DNA of 64,000 nucleotides, taken from contig NZ_JACXJA010000045.1 of assembly GCF_014705615.1 (NCBI RefSeq), positions 19,160 to 83,159 on the forward strand, given 5' to 3'. The notes below the pieces were generated by a model. It saw nothing but the letters and a program-made list of their open reading frames with translations, was not told where the DNA came from and ran no database searches. Made by a program: the position numbers and the translations under genes. Shown here piece after piece: positions 25,671 through 33,902 of the stretch; the stretch's first letter is position 1; each line of letters starts with the position of its first letter. The DNA is from Paenibacillus oceani (GTDB lineage: Bacteria; Bacillota; Bacilli; Paenibacillales; NBRC-103111).

Positions 25671-26603
25671 TTAATCGGATTTCAGTTTTTTTTCTAATCT
25701 CACTTCAATGTAATTTTGTCGCCAACCTAATTTTCTATTTACCGCTTGCATCGGCGCATTGGTATCACGAGAGGACGTATATATACCTTGATATCCGTTG
25801 TTCTTTGCATATTCAATCCCTTTCATTTTTAAGGCCGTTGCTACCCCTTCCCCGCGAAATTCTTTCAATGTTGCAGTTAAACCCTGTATTAAATTTATGG
25901 GATCGGAAGGCATTTTCATCAAATGACTATGTCCGATATATAATTGTCCCATCCTCGCAATAAAGTAAGCCTCTGGAATATTATCTTTGTGAGTCAACAT
26001 TTGATCATTAGGAGAGGATGGAGGCAAAAGCGGCTCTGAAGGATAATCGCCCCAAGTCGAATGGTTCAATGCCTGCAATTTCGAAAAAGAATTTGCATCG
26101 GAAACGATTTCTCCAGCTAAGGTTGTAATGATAATACCTTTCGCGTTCAGTTTATTTTCAGTTACGGCCATCGGAGCAAGATCTGCATCTATTAAAGGTA
26201 AATATTCATGCATCAATCTATGATTTTCTAGAAATCCATATTTTTTGTAAAACTGCAATAAGCGAGTTTGATCATGAAACGTTCTGGCTTGAATGGCATA
26301 AGGTCCAATGATTTGAATATCCTTGATGAGTTGATCAAATATCATCTCCGCAACTTCATATTCGGGATGAAATAAGGTTTCAACCTTGAGGATTAAATAC
26401 GGCGATTTCCTTTGTTCCCATAGTAAACCGTACCCAATAACTCGTCCATTTTCGTTCGATACAACGTACTTTCTGAGCATACGGTTATCCAATAAACTAG
26501 GAACCAATGAAAAGGAACCTGTCTTTTTGGCAAATACAGAATCGCTGATAATTAAAACTTGGTCAAAATCCTGTTCGCGAAATTCCCGAACAATAGTTGA
26601 CAT
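25671..26603 (-). CDS. Tandem GNAT N-acetyltransferase
   Basis: A 310-residue protein with two GNAT halves. The first (residues 1-135) contains YVVSNENGRVIGYGLLW, and FYKKYGFLENHRLMHEYL at its end. The second (~140-310) contains IARMGQLYIGHSHLM, the acetyl-CoA loop FRGEGVATALKMKGIEYAKNNGY and NAPMQAVNRKLGW. Only the second half has a complete acetyl-CoA motif. The DNA is visibly more AT-rich than its neighbours, hinting at recent transfer. Start ATG at 26603 follows GGGGAGGGGG. Substrate unknown. Confidence 0.85.
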   Translation of the reverse strand: MSTIVREFREQDFDQVLIISDSVFAKKTGSFSLVPSLLDNRMLRKYVVSNENGRVIGYGLLWEQRKSPYLILKVETLFHPEYEVAEMIFDQLIKDIQIIGPYAIQARTFHDQTRLLQFYKKYGFLENHRLMHEYLPLIDADLAPMAVTENKLNAKGIIITTLAGEIVSDANSFSKLQALNHSTWGDYPSEPLLPPSSPNDQMLTHKDNIPEAYFIARMGQLYIGHSHLMKMPSDPINLIQGLTATLKEFRGEGVATALKMKGIEYAKNNGYQGIYTSSRDTNAPMQAVNRKLGWRQNYIEVRLEKKLKSD

Positions 26604-26854
26604 GCCCGTATCCCCCTCCCCTTCAACTAAGACTTATTAATTCACCATTTAGTAATATTTTCCTGCATTGTTATGCCCGTCAACTGAGCAAAAGAAAAGG
26701 AGCCGTGCGTACGAGCTCCTTCACAAATCAAGAATACTATACTACCCTGACTTTTACCTCCGGATCGCCGGGATAAACGGGCATACCGTCGACAAGTCAA
26801 TCACTCTTACTTAGGCGGCCTCCATATCCTTCCTTCACTTCAGGTAGAGTTGAA

Positions 26855-27067
<213 letters not shown>

Positions 27068-27096
27068 TCAGTCGTGTTGTCTTTTTGCGGAGGTAT

Positions 27097-27282
27097 CGCT
27101 AACGAACCCAGCAACCGTTATCAGAGCCGAATGCAGGCGTTTGAATTAGTAACGAACTCTAGTATGGTTATTTCCGCAAATCAGATCGTTTTTTTCCACT
27201 TTCGGTTCAATAACGATCCCCAGATTCGTTACGTCTGAAATAACGTCTTTTTTCAGTAATAAGCGTGATCCTATTCGTTAGT
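27097..27282. repeat. Intergenic cluster of TAACG/CGTTA motifs
   Basis: Within about 185 bases at least six TAACG or CGTTA pentamers occur in both orientations (for example at 27100, 27115, 27150, 27211, 27227, 27241, 27276), several as TAACGAACYC. The stretch has no gene. It may fold into long hairpins or bind a protein. Confidence 0.5.
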
Positions 27283-27338
27283 TATCGGACCTAAGTATAC
27301 GTTCTCTAACGCCAAGGAAGGAAACCCCTTCCCTTCAT

Positions 27339-27361
27339 TTTAGCACGGTAAAGAACTTAAA
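27339..27361. repeat. 23-bp dispersed motif, copy 1
   Basis: TTTAGCACGGT, A, AAGAACTTAAA; repeated with one change at 33381-33403. Both are preceded by an A/G/C-rich AAGG..GAA.CCCC block and followed closely by a terminator hairpin. Confidence 0.7.
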
Positions 27362-27418
27362 CTTCCTGGCAGATAATGAACCCTTTCTACCCACGAAATT
27401 TTAATACTTATATGTCCA

Positions 27419-27445
27419 GAAAAGCCGCGATTTCACGCGGCTTTC
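27419..27445 (-). terminator. Terminator of the pectate lyase gene
   Basis: Minus strand AAAGCCGCG-TGAAAT-CGCGGCTTTTCT immediately after the stop at 27451. Confidence 0.8.
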
Positions 27446-27450
27446 CCTGT

Positions 27451-30400
27451 CTAGTACCATTGATGCTGAATGTCTGCGATCGCAGCCATCATCAACTCGG
27501 ATGCAGCTTCTGCCGAGTCGCCGCTCTGGCGAAACGAATCCAGATCATCCATCATTTTTTGTATAAAATGGGCGGCTTGCTTGCTGTTTCCTATTCCATG
27601 ATGGTGTTCCGCCTGCCGTAAGCTGTTATCCAGTTGGCGGTACAACGCTTCGTCCATTACTCCTGACGTGCGGTAGCCGGTTAACATCGACGTGACCGAC
27701 TGTACGGTCGCCCCGGCAACCGTAACTTCCACCGGAGCCGAGTATTCCCCTTCCCCGGTCAGAGCCCGTACGGCGGCGACGACATATACGTACTCAGCCC
27801 CCCCGGATACATCCTCGTCCGTGAACGTCGTTTGCGTCACCCCTCCGGCAATGCGCACATAGCGGTTCAGTCCCGTATCCATCCGGTACACATGATAAGA
27901 CTCCGCTCCGTCGACTGCCGTCCAGCTCAGCTCCGCCGTGCCATGATCGCCGCTGCCAGTCAGCGCAGCGGCTGCGGGCAAACCATAGACGCCTATCCGC
28001 ATATTGTCCCAAAATACACTGGTCTGCGCGGTCGAAGCCGTTTGCGTGCCGATTGCGTTCATGGAAGCCGGAACGGTCCAGCCCGAGCCGTAAAAGAACG
28101 GAATCGTTCCCGCCAGCTGACCGTTGATGGATATGGACGCGGTTTCATTCGGGACGTCTACTTCTGCTCGAATGTTGTACCACGTATTCGGTGAGAAGCT
28201 GTTGTTCGCAGGCAGCGCAGTATAGCCAGCCGCGGAACGATACGAGAAACATGGTACAGTCGGGCAGCCGACGCCGTTATATACCAGAATCTCTACATGG
28301 GCGCGATTGCCGTTCATCACCTTGAAGGCCCGGATCGGCGTGACACTCTGCGGCAGCATGAAGTCCGCTTCGGCTGCAAATAGACCGGACTGCGGCGGAA
28401 TCGCCACACTGGCCACTGTCTGAGCCGTGGAGGAATCGGACAGCTCCACAGCAAGTGACGACCCATTTCCAGTCGAGCCCGGCGGCACAGCCGATACGAT
28501 CGCATAATTCGTTTCATTGCCAGGAGTAGCTACAATACGCGGCGGCACGCGCGAGCCGAGGGTTGCGGTCTCGAAGTCTTCCGCTGTCAGCGCAGTGAGC
28601 GGATTCGTCCCGAGCAGTGCTCCGCTTGCTTCCTCGGAATAGTCGAAGCTTTCACCGTACGTATTCACTGCATGCACAACATAAAAATAGTTCGTTCCTG
28701 CCTCCATACTGTTGTCCACAAAATAACCGTAAACCGAAGAACCGACAGTACGGTAGGGTCCGCCGCTGGTCAAGCTGCGTTTGACAGTGTACGAGTCCGC
28801 CCCGCTCACCGGCTCCCAGTTCAGCCGTACATCGCTTGCTGAGCGAGACGCTGTCAGCCCGTGCGGCGCTTCCGGCAGCGGAGGGATTTCGTTGAAGACC
28901 ACATGGGAAAAGCGCGATGTATTGTACCGTAGTCGCAAAGTCGGTTCTTGGCCCGGATCGGCTGCAAGACCGATATAGGCGGCTCCGCTCGGGAACGTCG
29001 TTTCACCCAGTTTCGTCCAGTACAAGCCGTCCTGCGAATGAGAAACAATGACCCGTTCGCCGTAACGAAGCAGCTTAAGCCAGTGGGAGAGCGGTACGCC
29101 CGCCTCATACGTTGTTGTCTGAATCGTGTTACCTGTGCCGCTGCGTCTCAGCAGGGCGGGATCGAACTTTTGCGCGTTCAGATCAAGCGCGAGCATGACC
29201 ATGCGCGAATCGGAGGCCAATGTTTGCCGCAGCATAATGCCGGCTTTGGCTTGCTGGTTCGTGCGGGTAATCTCGTCCACGCGAACGATAACTTCCCCGT
29301 TGCCGGAAAGCGGCCGGTACATGTAGTGAAACGCATCGGCGGTGCCGCGGATCGCTCCTCCGCTTTTAACCGTGTATACGCCGTTTGTCAAATCTGCGTG
29401 TCCGGCCAGATCGGGCGTCCCGACGTCCGCCGAGCTCCACGGCGAAATCGAACCGGTATTATGAATGTAGACCGGTCGCGCTGGTGTGCTCGTCGACGTC
29501 CCAGTGTCGTCGATCGCTCTGGCCGTGATGCTGTAGGTCCCTTCTGGAAGCGAACTCCACGTGTACGTGTACGGCGTGCTGAGCGCCTCGCCCAGCAGCA
29601 CATCGCCAGCAAAAAACTGTACCTTTGCAATCGTGCCGTCGTTATCGCTGGCCGAAGCTTGAATCGTCATGCTGCCACCGGCCGTATGGAACGAATCGAG
29701 ACCCGGGCTTACAATGCTCACCTGCGGGTTGTTCGAGCCATTGCCCACGATGCCGTTCAAATACTGCTCCAAATTCGTATACCCGTCGTTATTCATATCG
29801 CCGTTGCGGTCGGACGGATGATTTGGGTCCAGACCATGTAGCAATTCCCACGCGTCCGGCATGCCGTCGTGATCGCTGTCCAGCGGAGCCGTCCCGCCCT
29901 GCATCGCCGCATAGCCGCCGACTTCGCGCTGAGAATCGATAATCCGGCCCGTGCGCTCTTGTACTTGGGCCATCACACGAGCGTCTGCGGAATCCCGCTT
30001 CGGTAAGGTTGCGCCGGCATCGGCCAGCACAAGTTCATAAGCCTGCTCAGCGGTATGCGTTGTGACCGAGGTCGTCGGGTACGCCGAAGAACGCGGCACC
30101 TCGGCGGGCGAAAACGTTACGGTTGCGCCGGGATTGATCACGCCCAGCATATTGTCCGCCGTTACGGCTGCCGAACCGTCCATGTAATTTCCGCTAATAT
30201 GGGCGGTCGAATTTTCTCCTCCGGTAAAAATCATATTTTTACGCGCTGTCTGGGTTGACGGACCCCACTTGTAGTAATTGTTCACCATATTAAAATCAAG
30301 GCCCTGCCCGCTATGGCTCGTAACCGATCCCCAATCGTAAATAACGTTGTTGCGCAGGTCGATCAGACGGTCACTCGGGTATGGAGGCTCCATGTACGTC

Positions 30401-31092
30401 ATAAACCGCGGATTGCGGTCGCTGTTGTGCGTAATCAGATTATGATGATAGCTTGTCCCGCTGCCCCATATGCCGCCAAAGCCGTGGCTGCCCTTGGAGT
30501 GAGCCGACGTATTCAGCGCTTCTCCGATGACCGACCATTGCACGGTAACGCTTTCATTCGGATAGGCGGAAAAGACTTCATCCACCCCCCACAAAAACGA
30601 GCAATGATCGATAATAATGTTCGTGCTGTTGCCCATGTAAAACGTATCCGCTTCCAAATTGTTCCGGTCGCCGAGTCTGAAGCGCATATGTCGCATAATG
30701 ACGTTGTCGGTATTGGACAGCTGCACAGGGCGGCCGATCACGGCAATCCCGTCTCCGGGTGCAGTCTGGCCGGCAATCGTCAAATTGGAGCTGGTAATAA
30801 TAAGCGGCGAGTTCAGCTCGATCGTGCCGCCTACGCGGAACACAATCGTGCGGTTGCCCTGACTGACTGCGTCGCGGAACGAGCCGGGACCGCTATCATT
30901 CAAGTTCGTCACCTCGTACACGTCTCCCCCGCGTCCCCCGGTCGCGTACATGCCGAAGCCTTCGGCTCCGGGAAAAGCCGGTATCGGGCCGCTCGCGTAA
31001 GCGGTTTCATTAGAATCCGGCCAAATACACGTTGCGCCGATTGCAGCCAGCAGTAGCGCGGATAACCCGATGCGTTTTTTCATCGTTCTCAT
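27451..31092 (-). CDS. Secreted multidomain pectate lyase with EF-hand, Ig-like, FN3 and FIMAH modules
   Basis: A 1213-residue exported enzyme. Signal peptide residues 1-33 (cut after AYA). Residues ~38-400 are a right-handed beta-helix polysaccharide lyase: AFPGAEGFG, GGRGGDVYEVTNLNDSGPGS and NIIIDHCSFLWG are typical of pectate lyases related to PL1. Then come a calcium-binding TSP3/EF-hand-like segment (DSDHDGMPDAWELLHGLDP, DRNGDMNNDGYTN), an Ig-like domain (~470-560), a DUF1349/LamG-like beta-sandwich (~565-740), FN3 (~745-840), a second beta-sandwich, a second FN3 (~1025-1115) and a C-terminal FIMAH helix bundle (~1135-1195). It would cleave extracellular homogalacturonan by beta-elimination. 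Start ATG at 31092 has GGGAGG 9 bases upstream. Confidence 0.9.
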   Translation of the reverse strand: MRTMKKRIGLSALLLAAIGATCIWPDSNETAYASGPIPAFPGAEGFGMYATGGRGGDVYEVTNLNDSGPGSFRDAVSQGNRTIVFRVGGTIELNSPLIITSSNLTIAGQTAPGDGIAVIGRPVQLSNTDNVIMRHMRFRLGDRNNLEADTFYMGNSTNIIIDHCSFLWGVDEVFSAYPNESVTVQWSVIGEALNTSAHSKGSHGFGGIWGSGTSYHHNLITHNSDRNPRFMTYMEPPYPSDRLIDLRNNVIYDWGSVTSHSGQGLDFNMVNNYYKWGPSTQTARKNMIFTGGENSTAHISGNYMDGSAAVTADNMLGVINPGATVTFSPAEVPRSSAYPTTSVTTHTAEQAYELVLADAGATLPKRDSADARVMAQVQERTGRIIDSQREVGGYAAMQGGTAPLDSDHDGMPDAWELLHGLDPNHPSDRNGDMNNDGYTNLEQYLNGIVGNGSNNPQVSIVSPGLDSFHTAGGSMTIQASASDNDGTIAKVQFFAGDVLLGEALSTPYTYTWSSLPEGTYSITARAIDDTGTSTSTPARPVYIHNTGSISPWSSADVGTPDLAGHADLTNGVYTVKSGGAIRGTADAFHYMYRPLSGNGEVIVRVDEITRTNQQAKAGIMLRQTLASDSRMVMLALDLNAQKFDPALLRRSGTGNTIQTTTYEAGVPLSHWLKLLRYGERVIVSHSQDGLYWTKLGETTFPSGAAYIGLAADPGQEPTLRLRYNTSRFSHVVFNEIPPLPEAPHGLTASRSASDVRLNWEPVSGADSYTVKRSLTSGGPYRTVGSSVYGYFVDNSMEAGTNYFYVVHAVNTYGESFDYSEEASGALLGTNPLTALTAEDFETATLGSRVPPRIVATPGNETNYAIVSAVPPGSTGNGSSLAVELSDSSTAQTVASVAIPPQSGLFAAEADFMLPQSVTPIRAFKVMNGNRAHVEILVYNGVGCPTVPCFSYRSAAGYTALPANNSFSPNTWYNIRAEVDVPNETASISINGQLAGTIPFFYGSGWTVPASMNAIGTQTASTAQTSVFWDNMRIGVYGLPAAAALTGSGDHGTAELSWTAVDGAESYHVYRMDTGLNRYVRIAGGVTQTTFTDEDVSGGAEYVYVVAAVRALTGEGEYSAPVEVTVAGATVQSVTSMLTGYRTSGVMDEALYRQLDNSLRQAEHHHGIGNSKQAAHFIQKMMDDLDSFRQSGDSAEAASELMMAAIADIQHQWY

Positions 31093-31489
31093 TTCACATA
31101 TCCTCCCTGCTTATCGGATATCGGTTTTGTCCCATACTGTCCTCTCCTGCTGTAAGCTTACCCTAGCTGAACAAAGTTTTGCCGTTTGCGCCGTACGTTC
31201 CGTGTGCAACGCTATGAACGTCCGTGATCACCTCCGCATCTGGAACCCGAAATCCGATTCTTTAGAAATCGATTACTAAATACGAATACGATTTCCTTTC
31301 TTCATACATATTCAGGATTAATTCATATGACTTAAGTACATTATACGTATTCTTTAATCTCCTTGGCAACCCTGTTTGTTAACTTTTGTATCTGCAGCAT
31401 TTTTACAAAATAGATCCTGATGGGTCGCTCTGATTCAAATGATTGTTACTTATGCCCCCAAGATTGACGGACCGCCTTAACTGTTTTGG
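31093..31489. other. Intergenic stretch upstream of the pectate lyase gene
   Basis: No gene is supported. An interrupted palindrome GAAATCG ... CGATTTC (31265-31271 and 31289-31295) in AT-rich DNA about 175 bases upstream of the lyase start is the best candidate regulatory site. Confidence 0.35.
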
Positions 31490-31523
31490 CAAAAAATAAA
31501 AAGCCGCTAATTCATGCGGCTTT
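31490..31523 (-). terminator. Terminator downstream of the CBS-domain gene
   Basis: Minus strand AAAGCCGC-ATGAATTA-GCGGCTTT followed by T-rich TTATTTTTT, about 170 bases after the CBS stop. Confidence 0.7.
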
Positions 31524-31691
31524 CCCGTCTTGTTCCACGATCGCTGACAAAGTCTTATCGCTAGCCCGGTATGGACTTGATTTCTTGTCCATTTCGAAAT
31601 TGTCTGCACAAAATGTTTATGGCGAACAATGCCTTCCAGACGAGGAAAAACTCTTCCAGCCATTCCTCCGATTCGTTTGGCCAAAGCGGTC

Positions 31692-32147
31692 TTACATAAA
31701 ATACTTAAAGGAGTGGCGGATAATATCGCCGCGGCTGATAATGCCGACAAGCACTCCATTCCGTTCGACGGGTACTTTCTTGATTTGTTTCCGGCCCAGT
31801 ATAGCCGCTATATTTTCGACTTCCTCGTCCCAAGGAACAGTCACCGGTTTTTTCTTGGCGATCTCCATCACGTTTATCTTCATCAGCTTGCGCACCCGCT
31901 CGTCGTACGCCTCCTCGTCTCCCTTGACGACGGCCGTAAACGTCAGACTGCTAATAATCATATCGTCGTGTTTACCGATATAACGCATAATATCACCGTC
32001 GCTTACGTAACCCTTAATTTCATTCCGGTCGTTGATAACGGGCAGTCCGCTGATCCGGTGATCGATAAATTTCTCGATGACCGCACGGACCGTGTCGTAT
32101 TCCTTCACTTTGTACACCGGGCTGATCATAATATCTCTCGCTTGCAT
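31692..32147 (-). CDS. CBS-domain pair protein
   Basis: A 151-residue protein made of two CBS domains: MQARDIMISPVYKVKEYDTVRAVI ... GLPVINDRNEIKGYVSDGDIM, and INVMEIAKKKPVTVPWDEEV ... KKVPVERNGVLVGIISRGDII. Such Bateman modules bind adenine nucleotides and often sense energy state or c-di-AMP. The ATG at 32147 gives the canonical start; an in-frame GTG at 32165 with AAGGA too close is less likely. It is divergent from a MarR regulator, and the shared region carries a perfect inverted repeat. Confidence 0.85.
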   Translation of the reverse strand: MQARDIMISPVYKVKEYDTVRAVIEKFIDHRISGLPVINDRNEIKGYVSDGDIMRYIGKHDDMIISSLTFTAVVKGDEEAYDERVRKLMKINVMEIAKKKPVTVPWDEEVENIAAILGRKQIKKVPVERNGVLVGIISRGDIIRHSFKYFM

Positions 32148-32186
32148 TCGCGCCCCCCGCTTCACGATTCCTTTTCATGCAAACAA

Positions 32187-32226
32187 GTTGTATAATGAAA
32201 CTATCTATATAATTGTATTATACAAC
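32187..32226. promoter_or_regulatory. Inverted repeat / divergent promoter between CBS and marR
   Basis: GTTGTATAAT (32187-32196) and ATTATACAAC (32217-32226) are a perfect 10-bp inverted repeat with a 20-base spacer. Each arm contains a TATAAT-like -10, on opposite strands. This suits divergent promoters covered by a MarR dimer. Confidence 0.7.
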
Positions 32227-32315
32227 CACTTGTCAAGTTGTCAATCACACCCCGTTTGTTCCTATGGTATGATGGGACAAGCGTTACCGGATTCTTGTAA
32301 GGAGGCGGTTTTTAC

Positions 32316-32750
32316 TTGGAAGAAAAGATGAACGAGCAAGCGTTGCAAATCATCGAGGTGGAATTGTCGATCTTGATACGCCGTATCTCTTCGTTCACCA
32401 CCTATAAAAAAATCGGGAGCTTGGATCGCTCCGCCTATTTGCTGCTGCACCAAATCTCTTCGCATGGCTCCGCCAGCGTCAAAACGCTCGCAGACGAATT
32501 TCATCTGGATGTCTCTACCGTAAGCCGTCAGACGGCGGCGCTGGAACAGAAAGGTTACGTGTACCGGATTCCCGATCCCGTCGACGGACGATCCTATTCG
32601 CTGCATATTACGGAGCACGGTGCGGCGGCGCTGAACGAAAATAAACAAGCCAGACAAGAGCGCGTAGCGGAGCTGCTGAAAAGCTGGTCCGCCGAGGACC
32701 GGCTGATATTCGGCCAGCTGCTGGCGAAATTCAACCGCACATTCGATTAG
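32316..32750 (+). CDS. MarR family transcriptional regulator
   Basis: A 144-residue winged-helix regulator: LDRSAYLLLHQISSHGSASVKTLADEFHLDVSTVSRQTAALEQKGYVYRIPDPVDGRSYSLHIT carries the recognition helix and the wing with the D-x-R signature (DPVDGRS). The start is probably the TTG at 32316 (AAGGAGG 10 bases upstream); the ATG at 32328 is an alternative. Divergent from the CBS gene; probably autoregulated at the inverted repeat at 32187-32226. Confidence 0.9.
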   Translation: MEEKMNEQALQIIEVELSILIRRISSFTTYKKIGSLDRSAYLLLHQISSHGSASVKTLADEFHLDVSTVSRQTAALEQKGYVYRIPDPVDGRSYSLHITEHGAAALNENKQARQERVAELLKSWSAEDRLIFGQLLAKFNRTFD

Positions 32751-32979
32751 CGGGAGCGGATCGGACTTAAGTCCTTACGCTTCCGAGCGTTCCTCATACG
32801 AAACATTGGTATATCTTATGTAATCGGAGGGATCAGTGATTTCATTCCAAAGCTTTTTGGGTTCTATCGGATGCAAGATGCAGCTCATTTCCGGAAACGA
32901 CAAAAACACCCGATCGCTTCATACTAAGATGATTCGATGGGGTGCCCGGATAGCGCTAATGTCCGGATTATGGAATGGT

Positions 32980-33276
32980 CTACAGCCAGATCGGCAGCAG
33001 CAGCAGTACGGCGGAAACCGTAACCAAGCCTCGTGTCGTGATTTTGTTCAATTTTTTGTTGTGCTCCGATTTGAACCAGCCTTTGAACTGAAAGTAGTTC
33101 CGGTACAATACCAGGAACAAAAGCAGATTGCCAGCCGTCATCGTCCAATGGTAGACGGGGTTACCGAATACGGCTTCGTATACGGCTCGTTCGATCCCGC
33201 CAAGCACCAGCAGGCTCAATATAAGCAAAATGACGAGCCGAATCATTTCCAGCACAAACGAACCCCATTTTGGCAA
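32980..33276 (-). CDS. Small membrane protein, unknown function
   Basis: A 98-residue protein with three hydrophobic segments (VLEMIRLVILLILSLLVLGGI, TAGNLLLFLVLYRNYFQF, GLVTVSAVLLLLPIWL) and short charged loops. Start is likely the TTG at 33276 (GGAGG 4 bases upstream); an ATG eleven codons later lacks a ribosome site. No family recognised. Confidence 0.6.
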   Translation of the reverse strand: MPKWGSFVLEMIRLVILLILSLLVLGGIERAVYEAVFGNPVYHWTMTAGNLLLFLVLYRNYFQFKGWFKSEHNKKLNKITTRGLVTVSAVLLLLPIWL

Positions 33277-33380
33277 TTCTCCTCCCCCCTTTCCCGATTT
33301 CCTTGAATATGCCGCCTTCTACATTATATAACGCCGAAAAAACACCTGCTGACTTGTCAAGGGAAGAACCCCCTGGTCGC

Positions 33381-33403
33381 TTTAGCACGGTGAAGAACTT
33401 AAA
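33381..33403. repeat. 23-bp dispersed motif, copy 2
   Basis: TTTAGCACGGT, G, AAGAACTTAAA; differs from the copy at 27339-27361 at one base. Confidence 0.7.
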
Positions 33404-33416
33404 GGTTCGGTTCTAT

Positions 33417-33443
33417 TGAAAAAAGCCCGGTAAGGGCTTTTCT
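33417..33443. terminator. Terminator of the DUF2277 gene
   Basis: AAAAAAGCCC-ggtaa-GGGCTTTT hairpin with T-runs for both strands; it directly follows the minus-strand stop at 33460. Confidence 0.85.
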
Positions 33444-33459
33444 CACAAGGCGCTATATA

Positions 33460-33738
33460 CTACTCGTCGGCGGTGCCGAACCGCTTGGCATTTCGGGCCC
33501 GGGCGCGTTCGATCTCGATCTCGCGGTTGCGGGGCTCCGCATTCGTTACCAGCGATCCGAGCAGCTTGCGGGCTGCTTCCGTTACCTCTTGGATCGCTTC
33601 TTCAAACGCCGCCTGATTCGCCTTGGACGGCGTATTGAATCCGGACAGCTTTCGGACGAATTGCAGCGCGGCCGCTTGGATCTCCTCGTCGGTCGCAGGA
33701 GGATCGAAATTATGCAACGTTTTTATATTTCGGCACAT
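33460..33738 (-). CDS. DUF2277 family protein
   Basis: A 92-residue protein recognisable from MCRNIKTLHNFDPPATDEEI, which is the conserved opening of DUF2277, followed by LQFVRKLSGFNTPSKANQAAF. A conserved Cys follows the start Met. The ATG at 33738 with AAAGGAG 5 bases upstream is chosen; the frame open to 33771 has no ribosome site. Function is unknown in the family; widespread in bacteria as a small cytosolic protein. Confidence 0.85.
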   Translation of the reverse strand: MCRNIKTLHNFDPPATDEEIQAAALQFVRKLSGFNTPSKANQAAFEEAIQEVTEAARKLLGSLVTNAEPRNREIEIERARARNAKRFGTADE

Positions 33739-33902
33739 AGCTACTCCTTTGGACAGCCGTTTTACTGCCATTGTACTATATACCGGTCTTCACTTCCATT
33801 CCAGCGGTATTTACTTATAGCAATCTGCTCAACAGATATCGATTACTATTCTTCTGCAACTGCGAACAGCGAAGCTCTCTATCCGTCTCCCCGCCTCCCG
33901 TA

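Noticed and set aside
31403..31759. 118-codon minus-strand open frame after the CBS gene
   Set aside because: Overlaps the CBS 3' end and the terminator; composition is not coding-like and no family is recognised.
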